Below, in pieces: positions 1 to 11,157 of a DNA stretch of 64,000 nucleotides. The notes below the pieces were generated by a model that worked only from the letters and a program-made list of their open reading frames with translations, was not told the DNA's origin and did not search any database. Numbering within the stretch: the stretch's first letter is position 1; the number at the start of each line of letters is the position of its first letter. Location: positions 434,001-498,000 of the forward strand of contig JAEHOE010000016.1 of the NCBI GenBank assembly GCA_016858145.1, written 5' to 3'. Source of the stretch: Edaphochlamys debaryana. Its lineage: Eukaryota > Chlorophyta > Chlorophyceae > Chlamydomonadales. Position numbers and translations under genes: made by a program.

Positions 1-434
1 AGGGACAGGGACGGGGGAGGCTGGGTGGCGCGATAGGGTCGCGAAGGGGATCGGGGCCCTAAGGATAGGCAGGAATGCCCTTGACTGCCACACAGGGCTG
101 GGGGTGGGCGAGGGTAGGGGCGATCCTCGGTAGTCCTCAGCCGCCAGACACTCCCCACCCTATGCCCAGACACGCCCAGACTGCGTCCCTTGCCGAGGGG
201 CACGAAGTGAGCTGAAGAATCGCGCGACGCGAACCGGACCCCCCCGTGCTCTGTCGGGAGCTGTCTCCAGCTTGCGTGCCAATTTACACTGGATACCTCC
301 TCCAATACCTCCTGCAATATCTTTCCTCACCTCGCCTAAGACTTTCTAAACCAGCACGACCCGACTGTGTTGCTCGCGCTCCCCCGCAACGTTGACGGTG
401 GACGCCTATATGGCTTTGGAAAGCTCCAAGCGTA
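1..434. other. 5' flank of the first gene, no gene seen
   Basis: No coding signal can be supported here. The last 150 bases are the likely promoter and leader of the plus-strand gene that starts at 435. A TATA-like CTATAT lies at about 405-411, which is very close to the chosen ATG, so it is only a weak candidate. Confidence 0.4.
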
Positions 435-3155
435 ATGGTAGCGGCACGGAGCTTCGTCGACGTGCTCTGGACAGTGGGCGACCGCGAGTCGCTCTACGCC
501 GCTCTGGACGCGGGCAGCAAGGCTGCCATACGTGCGAGCTGCCGAAATGGCCGCAGATGGATCAACGATTGCCGCACGCGGCTTACGGTGTCGCCCTACT
601 TGACGGGCAAGCCCGACCATCGGAGGGGCTCTGGCGCGAAGCAGCGATCCCAGCTGCCCGAGGACCTCACAGCGTGGCCCAACATCAGAGAGCTGATCAT
701 GGTCCTATCCAAGGAGCGTTTGTGCCCAGCGTGCTCTTGTCCTGGATGCGAGCCCACACCGGATGAGCTCGGCGACGCCTTCATGGGCGCTCTCCAGCCG
801 AAGCTAGACGATCTAAAGCAGCGGCTCAAGGAGCTGGAGGTCCGGTTCGTGTCGAACAACCTGGTCCGGTGGCGCATGCCCACCGCCATGGTGACCTGGG
901 TCACGGCCTTCCTCCCCAACCTCCGGACCGTCAAGCTGACGGGCGCGTGGGACGTATCGCTGGACTGGAGCAGCGAGTGAGTCGAGGGGATGAGGTCAGG
1001 GATTGAGGGTACGAGATCCGCTGGGATGTGGGTCGACTGCGGCGGAGGAGCCTTCCCTCTTCCCTACCTCATGTTCGCCCCTCTCCTACCCCTCCTCCTC
1101 CGTGAGGGTGGGGCGCGGGTCCGGATGCGCATCCGCATGCGGATCGGGTGCTGGGCATGCAGTAACGGCCGTTGCTGGCACCGCCGAGCCCCGGCTTTCT
1201 GCCGGGCAGCGGTTGGCGAGGTCCCTCTTCTGCATCCACGTGGACCGCCTGTTGCTGTGCGGGGCGACGGAGGTAGTGCGGGGTGCGCCAGGCGAGTGGC
1301 AGGAGCCCCTTCCGGGCCGCAACGTGCAGGCGCAGCCGCTGGGCCCCGGGCCCGAGCTAGGCGTGCTGCGGGCGTTACGGTGGCGGTGTGAGCGGTGGAG
1401 CCTGGGGGAGGTGCTGGTCGGCGAGCCGGGGTGCACACACGTGGGTGGTGGGAGGGGGGGTGGGGGAGCGTGGGGATTCGGGAAGGGTGGCTGGGCGCAG
1501 GGCACGTGCAGGGCGGGGCGGGGCGCGGTGCCGGGGCGAAGTGGACAAGGGTGTTTCTGCATGCGGGGTGGGCCTAGGCTAAGCAGGGAGCTTGCCCCCA
1601 CGGTCGCTCCACACCCTGCCTCCAACATCATACGCCTGTCGCCCCTCTCCCCGACCCCTCGCCCGGCTGCTATACTCACTGCGCACCTCGCCTCACCCCT
1701 ATCTGTGCCTGTCGCCCCTCTCCCCGACCCCTCGCCCGGCTGCTATACTCACTGCGCACCTCGCCTCACCCCTATCTGCGCCTGTCGCCCTCTCCCCGGC
1801 CCCGGCCCCCCAGGCCCTGGCCGCGGTGGCCTCCCTGTTCGACGCCCCTGCCATCCTGGGCTTCGGCATCTCCCCCCTCTGGAAGCCCGCCTACCGTACG
1901 GCATCCGACGGCGATGGCTGCGGCGCGGATGCGGAAGACGAAGAGTCGCGGGAGGCGTGCGAAGACATCGCCTGGGATTGTGACCTGGACGTGCGCGGCG
2001 GCCCTGCGGCCGGCAGCTGGGCGGACGTGGTACGGCACCTGCCGCACGGGTGGCAGCCGCACATACGGTAGCTGCGGTTTCACGGCAGTTGGCCTGAGTC
2101 TGATTGGGCCTCCTGGCCAGGCGTGGCTACGTCGGTCATGGCGGCGGCTCTGGCGGCGGGTCGGGGCATGGTGCGTGGGTAGGTCCAAGCAATGTTGGGC
2201 CGGTGTTGGGTGGATGGTGGTGGTGGTGGGTGGTGGGTCCAGGCCCTTCCTCTACGTACACCCCGACCTTCCACACACGCCCCTTCCAAACCCACACCAA
2301 AGCAGGATGTGGTGACTCTCCACGCCTCCTGCGGCGACCCCGACCCGGACGATCCGGAAACGAGTCCGGGCGAGTTACTGCCACACGAGCTGAGCGAGGC
2401 ACTGGCGGCGGCAGCGCTGGGGCGGATGAGGCCGGGCGGCAGCGCTGGGGCGGGGCGGAGCGAAGGGACATGCTGGTCCAGGTGGGTGGGGTGGATGGGG
2501 CGGGTGGGGTGGAGTGCTGGGCGGTGTGGGGAAGGAGAGATGCAGCGTGGTACTAGGTGAAGGAGCTGGAGGTAAGTACGGGGATACCGAGGCTGTGGAT
2601 GATCGTGTGACGAAGGCAAGCAAAGTCGCGAGGGGCCCAGCTGCCTGACCCGTGACCGCCCTTGCAATCCTTGCCCTCCCATCGCCACCTCTGTCCCATC
2701 CTCACCGTTAACTAACGTCCCGTTCCCCATGGCAACTCACAGGTGGTCGAGTGCCCGGCGGGTGCTATGCCGACCGACTGGCACACTCGGTCGGGGGCTG
2801 TGTGGTGCAGGTACGTGTGGGCTTAAGGCATCTCTTGACGCATATAGAGACGCCCGCATGTCTACTCGCAGCCCCCTACCCGTACCGCTGACTGTCTGCC
2901 CTCATCGCCCTCACCCCCAAACCGACTGCCCTCTTCGCAGGCGCCCGGCTGGCCTGGGTGCCCGCCCGTGCGCCCCTGAACGACCCACGGGACCCCCGCT
3001 TCCACCTCTTCGAGCGGGGCAGCGGCAAGAGCAGCGGTGGAGGCGCATGGGGCCCCGTCGGTAGCGCCTGGCGGCTGGGCACGGAGGAGAGCGAGGAAGA
3101 CGAGGAAGATGATGAGGGGGGAATTCAGGAGGAAGAGAGCGAGGAAGAGGAATGA
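435..3155 (+). CDS. hypothetical multi-exon protein, possibly F-box/LRR-like, with acidic C-terminus
   Basis: The first exon (435-976) is the best supported. It opens with a segment resembling algal F-box-like N-termini (ALDAGSKAAIRASCRNGRRW) and continues with two leucine-rich-repeat-like stretches (AWPNIRELIMVL and AFLPNLRTVKLTG), ending at a GTGAGT donor in phase 2. Later coding blocks are visible at about 1210-1410 (CIHVDRLLLCGATEVV), 1815-2070 (after CCCCAG; SLFDAPAILGFGISPLW), 2306-2440 (HASCGDPDPDDPE), from 2743 (VVECPAG) and 2941-3155. The last block ends in a run of Glu and Asp just before a TGA. The exact joins between middle exons could not be fixed because phases conflict for some donor/acceptor pairs. 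F-box/LRR identity is an inference from spacing and hydrophobic pattern only; the protein could be an unrelated algal family. Confidence 0.55.
1634..1800. repeat. 73-bp tandem repeat, about 2.3 copies, in an intron
   Basis: The block starting GCCTGTCGCCCCTCTCCCCG recurs at 1634, 1707 and 1780, a period of 73. The first two copies are nearly identical and the third is cut short where the next exon begins at about 1814. Each copy is C-rich and ends close to a usable acceptor, so repeat expansion here could duplicate splice-acceptor sequence. Confidence 0.85.
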
Positions 3156-4143
3156 AGAGGAGGAGGACAGAGATGACGAGACGGGCGAGGGGGAGGACGG
3201 GGACGCTGTGATGGAGTGGGGGCTCTAACGTCTTAGCATAACGCGTGCAGGGCATCTTCGCATGGGGGCAATCTTTGGAAGGTGTGCGTTGAGGGTAACG
3301 CGCGGGGAGGGGGGAGGGCGTTGCAGCTGAGGCGGAGGTTGTTCCCATCTTGTGTGGACGGTGGCTGCGGCAGGAACGAGCAGGAACGATGCTGCTACCC
3401 GGAATGCTTGCTTAGAGTGCACCAGGGTTTGGGCTGATGTGCTGAGGAGGGCTTCTCGGTGTGCTTGCATCGGCTGATGGCTGGCAAGGGGAGAGCAAGG
3501 CCCCGGGGGAGAGCTGGAAGCGCGGGGAGCGCAAGGGGAGAGCAAGGGGAGAGCTGGAAGCGCGCCTTCAGTGCTTTGCTGAGGTGATATCGGCCCTGTC
3601 AGATCGGGGACTCGGTGCCTGAGGACCAAGCCCGTGAGGTTGGCTCGTTGTAACCACCGAGAACTGAGGGCCGTTGGAGTTGCAGTGTGTAGCATGCTAG
3701 CATCGACGCAGCAGTTTGGGCTGACACTAACCCACCGAGTCTGCTGTGCATCCCAGAATCTGGACGGACACAGCTTATGGAGCCCCTGTTCCAGCTCCGC
3801 CCACTGATGTCTTCGTGCTTCATCACCACACACCTCACTCCCTTCCTCGTTCCCTAACACCTCACTCCCTCGCTTTATGTTCGTCAGGACCCCCTGAGCT
3901 CCAAGTTTTAGACAGCTGCCCATTCCCATGCTAACGTCATTTGGGCGCCCCGCTAGCCACTGCCCTGACACCTCGCACCTCGCCGCCTACTCCTCTCCAG
4001 CTCATGCCACCACGCCTACGGATTTGAACAAGTCCAGAGTAAACCCTTCCTGACAGAACTCGTCACCCGCTGCATCAGCGTGTGCTTGACGCTATGTCAA
4101 CGGAGTTTAGCAAGTCCGGACTAGATCCTTACAACTGAACCCC
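3156..4143. other. intergenic, no gene supported
   Basis: A long open frame on the minus strand (3225-3971) has no recognisable domain or signal and its composition looks non-coding. The only structure I see is the short local repeat described at 3484-3572. Confidence 0.5.
3484..3572. repeat. short imperfect direct repeat of a purine-rich block
   Basis: GCAAGGGGAGAGCAAGG followed by GAGAGCTGGAAGCGC occurs twice (from 3484 and from 3531), with a small internal difference. It is a simple local duplication with no coding role that I can see. Confidence 0.7.
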
Positions 4144-4503
4144 CTAGTATAAGTTCACGCATAGGAAGTGTTGCCAGCGGCCTCCTTGCTGCGCCCTTGC
4201 CACGTAGAAGGACGCCCTCCCGCACGTCGTCCATGCCCCTCCAGCCGAATGGGGATTGCCCGGCACACCATCAGGCCAGGACAGCAGTCGGTCCAGAATC
4301 TTTCTGGACCACGTGATGGGGTCGACGTTCTTGGGAGGCGTTTGGAGAGCTTCCACAGCTTTCCTGGCCAGCACAAACGCGCTGCCAGGGTCGTCTGGAG
4401 TGGCGGTCCCGACATGGGCCTGTCTGGCGTCGTGGACGTACAGGGGCCCAGAGAAGGTCCCCAGTAGTACGGGTCGCGGCAGGTCCATGGCCCAGAACGC
4501 CAT
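4144..4503 (-). CDS. unidentified 119-residue ORF next to the tandem array
   Basis: The minus-strand frame starts at ATG 4503 and ends at a TAG at 4144. Its composition is protein-like (MAFWAMDLPRPVLLGTFSG, then DARQAHVGTATPDDPGSAF) and the frame is open upstream of the ATG for about 20 codons (PVHFDGWFDSLHHRPHDL), up to the edge of the 2.2-kb array. It may be the 3' exon of a gene whose upstream part was displaced when the array was inserted or expanded, or a piece of a mobile element. I do not recognise the family and found no catalytic motif. Confidence 0.35.
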   Translation of the reverse strand: MAFWAMDLPRPVLLGTFSGPLYVHDARQAHVGTATPDDPGSAFVLARKAVEALQTPPKNVDPITWSRKILDRLLSWPDGVPGNPHSAGGAWTTCGRASFYVARAQQGGRWQHFLCVNLY

Positions 4504-4568
4504 GAGGTCATGGGGGCGATGGTGCAGAGAATCAAACCAGCCATCGAAGTGGACTGGCAGGGGGGGGC

Positions 4569-6765
4569 AGGAAGTGTAAAAAACTACACCACGCTTTTAC
4601 TTTGGAGAGCTCGACAAGAGGAGCCCAAATCCGCTCTCAGAATGAAAATCGAGGTTCTAGGAAAAAAGTTATGAGCCCTCAAAGTTGGGCGGGGGGGGGG
4701 GGGGGGAGGGGGGGTCCCGAACTTTTGTACAGCTCCCGTCCGAACTTTTGTCACAGCGGTCTGACGCAGCCCAAGGGCCCTTTCCTTGCGTACACGTGTG
4801 GTATCAAGGAGAGGCTGAACCGTGGGTGTGCCTGAGCACCACAGACCATAGGGATGGTGGTCGGAGGGTGGCTGCGGGTGCCACATGTCGGCATGTCCGC
4901 GCGTGGGACACGTCACGACCGGCACTGCCACCGCTGCTAGACGTCCGGGTGTACTATTATGACCGTAGCTCCTCATATAGGAGGCCTAGGGCAAGAATAG
5001 CGCGGATGCAAGGTACCGGAGAGTGGTCCATGGACGCGGGGATGGTCAATGGACAGGACCCAAGCCTCATCGACGCTTCCGGTTCACGCGCAAGGCAGTA
5101 GCGCACACGAAGCGCAGCCGATTGGCATAAAAGTCGAGGGAAATGGGTTACATTATCACCATGTACGGCAGTGCGTGCAGTGTACGGCAAGGGGGGTGGG
5201 TGGGGGGGTCGGGGGGGTCCGAACTTTTGTGGGGTGGTGTATGGAACTAATGTTTTTACCCCCCCCCTGGGACTGGCGCCATGCTTGCTAGCTCTGCCTC
5301 GTGGTGCTGCTGTGTTCAACGTGTGTCTTTAATTCACCTCAGCAGGACACTTGGAAGACCTGAACGGGGCCAAGAGGGACATTGTTAGTGTGATCCCAAT
5401 GCAGGCATCTACATCCCAAACCAACTGCTGTGAGGTGCCGTGGTGCGTGCCGGTACGCTAGCCCATGCCCAGCCTCGACCTCGACAGCCGGCACTGCTGG
5501 CATGGCTGCCGCGGCATCTTCCCACCCCTGGGACTCGCACGGCGAAGCTCCTCTGCCCCTCCAAAGGCTCCGCCCCCCCCCCATACCCACCCCTCAGCGG
5601 TTCGTGCTCCCTTGCTACCAGGGCGCCACCAGATAGAGCTCGTGTAGAGAACTTCAGGATGCCACCTGCAGTGAAAGGCGGTACGTCTTCACGCCCTTAT
5701 CAAACGTGCCAGGACCGTGGCCGAGCGTGATTGAGCCTTAGCACTCAAGCACCATGCGGCTCGCTCGGGGTCTGAGGTGAGTAAAGAGTTGCCGGACGCC
5801 CGTGTGAAGTCCCAAGCCCGCTGGGACTGACGGCTAGCTTTACCGATGCCTTACATAAGGGGAGAGCAGAGCCCAGGCAGAGCCGCGCGGGGCGCGCGGT
5901 GCCACGCGGAGGCGTGCCCAAGACGCCCAGAGGCCGGACCCACCGCAGACAGCATTCCTCAGGCCCTGAGGAGCTCACCTCTACGACCTGCCCAGTCACC
6001 ACGATGACCGCGAGCTCTTATCGCGAGCACAGCGGTCCGACCACGATGCCCGCGTCGCCGACAAAGTCTGCAGGAAAGCCAAGGCGAGACGTTTGGAAGT
6101 GCCCTTGCGGTATGCATATGTCATCGCAACACCTCACCTTCTTTCCTGTACAAGTCTTGCGCTGGTTGCGTCGCGATGCTGTTTAGGACGTGTCGTCTAA
6201 CTGCCGACTTTTGAGAGCAGTTTAGCGCAGTGCAATGCCTCTATTATGTAGTTTGTTAGGTTGCGAGTAGAAGACTTATGTGCTGGTGTCGCTTGAGGCC
6301 CAGACTACGGCGCCGTACAGGTGGACACGCGTCTGGCCTTCTGAGGCTCCTATGAATGCCTGCATCCATACTCTCCACTCGAGCTTTTGGCCGTGGGGCC
6401 ATCGGACCTTCCACCCGGACATGTCTGCGGCATGTCTGTCCCCGTCTGTCCAGCCACCCTTTCCCAGACAACGCTGGAAGCAAGATCGCCCAGTGTTAAG
6501 CCTCAAGAGCTCGTTTGGGGACTAAGAGGGGTCGCTCGGCGGGCAGGGGCGGGCCATCTCGTGGCCAGGCAGCTGGCGGTGGCGTCGAGCCACGTGGCCG
6601 GTTCCCGGCGTCTGCGCAGCAATCGCAGCTTTCGCCTTGCCTTGGTACATAACGGTTTCGGAGGTAAACGTTGGCCGGCGGGTGTGATCCTCCTGACCCC
6701 AGTCCTCGGTCCTCGGACCCCGGGTCGCCGGGGGGTAGGTGAAATCAATCAACAGGGAGGGGGGC
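4569..6765 (+). repeat. array unit 1
   Basis: This first copy joins unique sequence within a G tract (about 4560-4567). G tract A is 16 G, A, 7 G (4691-4714). Tract B, at about 5191, is the T-interrupted form. Confidence 0.9.
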
Positions 6766-8960
6766 AGGAAGTGTAAAAAACTACACCACGCTTTTACTTT
6801 GGAGAGCTCGACAAGAGGAGCCCAAATCCGCTCTCAGAATGAAAATCGAGGTTCTAGGAAAAAAGTTATGAGCCCTCAAAGTTGGGCGGGGGAGGGGGGG
6901 GGAGGGGGGTCCCGAACTTTTGTACAGCTCCCGTCCGAACTTTTGTCACAGCGGTCTGACGCAGCCCAAGGGCCCTTTCCTTGCGTACACGTGTGGTATC
7001 AAGGAGAGGCTGAACCGTGGGTGTGCCTGAGCACCACAGACCATAGGGATGGTGGTCGGAGGGTGGCTGCGGGTGCCACATGTCGGCATGTCCGCGCGTG
7101 GGACACGTCACGACCGGCACTGCCACCGCTGCTAGACGTCCGGGTGTACTATTATGACCGTAGCTCCTCGTATAGGAGGCCTAGGGCAAGAATAGCGCGG
7201 ATGCAAGGTACCGGAGAGTGGTCCATGGACGCGGGGATGGTCAATGGACAGGACCCAAGCCTCATCGACGCTTCCGGTTCACGCGCAAGGCAGTAGCGCA
7301 CACGAAGCGCAGCCGATTGGCATAAAAGTCGAGGGAAATGGGTTACATTATCACCATGTACGGCAGTGCGTGCAGTGTACGGCAAGGGGGGTGGGTGGGG
7401 GGGTCGGGGGGGTCCGAACTTTTGTGGGGTGGTGTATGGAACTAATGTTTTTACCCCCCCCCTGGGACTGGCGCCATGCTTGCTAGCTCTGCCTCGTGGT
7501 GCTGCTGTGTTCAACGTGTGTCTTTAATTCACCTCAGCAGGACACTTGGAAGACCTGAACGGGGCCAAGAGGGACATTGTTAGTGTGATCCCAATGCAGG
7601 CATCTACATCCCAAACCAACTGCTGTGAGGTGCCGTGGTGCGTGCCGGTACGCTAGCCCATGCCCAGCCTCGACCTCGACAGCCGGCACTGCTGGCATGG
7701 CTGCCGCGGCATCTTCCCACCCCTGGGACTCGCACGGCGAAGCTCCTCTGCCCCTCCAAAGGCTCCGCCCCCCCCCCATACCCACCCCTCAGCGGTTCGT
7801 GCTCCCTTGCTACCAGGGCGCCACCAGATAGAGCTCGTGTAGAGAACTTCAGGATGCCACCTGCAGTGAAAGGCGGTACGTCTTCACGCCCTTATCAAAC
7901 GTGCCAGGACCGTGGCCGAGCGTGATTGAGCCTTAGCACTCAAGCACCATGCGGCTCGCTCGGGGTCTGAGGTGAGTAAAGAGTTGCCGGACGCCCGTGT
8001 GAAGTCCCAAGCCCGCTGGGACTGACGGCTAGCTTTACCGATGCCTTACATAAGGGGAGAGCAGAGCCCAGGCAGAGCCGCGCGGGGCGCGCGGTGCCAC
8101 GCGGAGGCGTGCCCAAGACGCCCAGAGGCCGGACCCACCGCAGACAGCATTCCTCAGGCCCTGAGGAGCTCACCTCTACGACCTGCCCAGTCACCACGAT
8201 GACCGCGAGCTCTTATCGCGAGCACAGCGGTCCGACCACGATGCCCGCGTCGCCGACAAAGTCTGCAGGAAAGCCAAGGCGAGACGTTTGGAAGTGCCCT
8301 TGCGGTATGCATATGTCATCGCAACACCTCACCTTCTTTCCTGTACAAGTCTTGCGCTGGTTGCGTCGCGATGCTGTTTAGGACGTGTCGTCTAACTGCC
8401 GACTTTTGAGAGCAGTTTAGCGCAGTGCAATGCCTCTATTATGTAGTTTGTTAGGTTGCGAGTAGAAGACTTATGTGCTGGTGTCGCTTGAGGCCCAGAC
8501 TACGGCGCCGTACAGGTGGACACGCGTCTGGCCTTCTGAGGCTCCTATGAATGCCTGCATCCATACTCTCCACTCGAGCTTTTGGCCGTGGGGCCATCGG
8601 ACCTTCCACCCGGACATGTCTGCGGCATGTCTGTCCCCGTCTGTCCAGCCACCCTTTCCCAGACAACGCTGGAAGCAAGATCGCCCAGTGTTAAGCCTCA
8701 AGAGCTCGTTTGGGGACTAAGAGGGGTCGCTCGGCGGGCAGGGGCGGGCCATCTCGTGGCCAGGCAGCTGGCGGTGGCGTCGAGCCACGTGGCCGGTTCC
8801 CGGCGTCTGCGCAGCAATCGCAGCTTTCGCCTTGCCTTGGTACATAACGGTTTCGGAGGTAAACGTTGGCCGGCGGGTGTGATCCTCCTGACCCCAGTCC
8901 TCGGTCCTCGGACCCCGGGTCGCCGGGGGGTAGGTGAAATCAATCAACAGGGAGGGGGGC
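6766..8960 (+). repeat. array unit 2
   Basis: G tract A is the short interrupted form (5 G, A, 9 G, A, 6 G) and tract B is the T-interrupted form. It carries the only internal single-base difference seen, G at 7170 where the other units have A. Confidence 0.9.
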
Positions 8961-11157
8961 AGGAAGTGTAAAAAACTACACCACGCTTTTACTTTGGAGA
9001 GCTCGACAAGAGGAGCCCAAATCCGCTCTCAGAATGAAAATCGAGGTTCTAGGAAAAAAGTTATGAGCCCTCAAAGTTGGGCGGGGGAGGGGGGGGGAGG
9101 GGGGTCCCGAACTTTTGTACAGCTCCCGTCCGAACTTTTGTCACAGCGGTCTGACGCAGCCCAAGGGCCCTTTCCTTGCGTACACGTGTGGTATCAAGGA
9201 GAGGCTGAACCGTGGGTGTGCCTGAGCACCACAGACCATAGGGATGGTGGTCGGAGGGTGGCTGCGGGTGCCACATGTCGGCATGTCCGCGCGTGGGACA
9301 CGTCACGACCGGCACTGCCACCGCTGCTAGACGTCCGGGTGTACTATTATGACCGTAGCTCCTCATATAGGAGGCCTAGGGCAAGAATAGCGCGGATGCA
9401 AGGTACCGGAGAGTGGTCCATGGACGCGGGGATGGTCAATGGACAGGACCCAAGCCTCATCGACGCTTCCGGTTCACGCGCAAGGCAGTAGCGCACACGA
9501 AGCGCAGCCGATTGGCATAAAAGTCGAGGGAAATGGGTTACATTATCACCATGTACGGCAGTGCGTGCAGTGTACGGCAAGGGGGGGGGGGGGGGGGGGG
9601 CGGGGGGGGTCCGAACTTTTGTGGGGTGGTGTATGGAACTAATGTTTTTACCCCCCCCCTGGGACTGGCGCCATGCTTGCTAGCTCTGCCTCGTGGTGCT
9701 GCTGTGTTCAACGTGTGTCTTTAATTCACCTCAGCAGGACACTTGGAAGACCTGAACGGGGCCAAGAGGGACATTGTTAGTGTGATCCCAATGCAGGCAT
9801 CTACATCCCAAACCAACTGCTGTGAGGTGCCGTGGTGCGTGCCGGTACGCTAGCCCATGCCCAGCCTCGACCTCGACAGCCGGCACTGCTGGCATGGCTG
9901 CCGCGGCATCTTCCCACCCCTGGGACTCGCACGGCGAAGCTCCTCTGCCCCTCCAAAGGCTCCGCCCCCCCCCCATACCCACCCCTCAGCGGTTCGTGCT
10001 CCCTTGCTACCAGGGCGCCACCAGATAGAGCTCGTGTAGAGAACTTCAGGATGCCACCTGCAGTGAAAGGCGGTACGTCTTCACGCCCTTATCAAACGTG
10101 CCAGGACCGTGGCCGAGCGTGATTGAGCCTTAGCACTCAAGCACCATGCGGCTCGCTCGGGGTCTGAGGTGAGTAAAGAGTTGCCGGACGCCCGTGTGAA
10201 GTCCCAAGCCCGCTGGGACTGACGGCTAGCTTTACCGATGCCTTACATAAGGGGAGAGCAGAGCCCAGGCAGAGCCGCGCGGGGCGCGCGGTGCCACGCG
10301 GAGGCGTGCCCAAGACGCCCAGAGGCCGGACCCACCGCAGACAGCATTCCTCAGGCCCTGAGGAGCTCACCTCTACGACCTGCCCAGTCACCACGATGAC
10401 CGCGAGCTCTTATCGCGAGCACAGCGGTCCGACCACGATGCCCGCGTCGCCGACAAAGTCTGCAGGAAAGCCAAGGCGAGACGTTTGGAAGTGCCCTTGC
10501 GGTATGCATATGTCATCGCAACACCTCACCTTCTTTCCTGTACAAGTCTTGCGCTGGTTGCGTCGCGATGCTGTTTAGGACGTGTCGTCTAACTGCCGAC
10601 TTTTGAGAGCAGTTTAGCGCAGTGCAATGCCTCTATTATGTAGTTTGTTAGGTTGCGAGTAGAAGACTTATGTGCTGGTGTCGCTTGAGGCCCAGACTAC
10701 GGCGCCGTACAGGTGGACACGCGTCTGGCCTTCTGAGGCTCCTATGAATGCCTGCATCCATACTCTCCACTCGAGCTTTTGGCCGTGGGGCCATCGGACC
10801 TTCCACCCGGACATGTCTGCGGCATGTCTGTCCCCGTCTGTCCAGCCACCCTTTCCCAGACAACGCTGGAAGCAAGATCGCCCAGTGTTAAGCCTCAAGA
10901 GCTCGTTTGGGGACTAAGAGGGGTCGCTCGGCGGGCAGGGGCGGGCCATCTCGTGGCCAGGCAGCTGGCGGTGGCGTCGAGCCACGTGGCCGGTTCCCGG
11001 CGTCTGCGCAGCAATCGCAGCTTTCGCCTTGCCTTGGTACATAACGGTTTCGGAGGTAAACGTTGGCCGGCGGGTGTGATCCTCCTGACCCCAGTCCTCG
11101 GTCCTCGGACCCCGGGTCGCCGGGGGGTAGGTGAAATCAATCAACAGGGAGGGGGGC
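8961..11157 (+). repeat. array unit 3
   Basis: G tract A is the same short form as unit 2, but tract B (9581-9609) is nearly pure: 20 G, C, 8 G. Confidence 0.9.

Noticed and set aside
3225..3971. 248-codon minus-strand frame
   Set aside because: No domain, signal peptide or splice partner; Pro/Ser/Ala-rich composition as expected for a chance frame in GC-rich DNA.
6739..7296. 185-codon open frame repeated in array units
   Set aside because: It runs through a G tract whose length varies between units, matches no known family, and the edge copy has several residue changes and an early stop.
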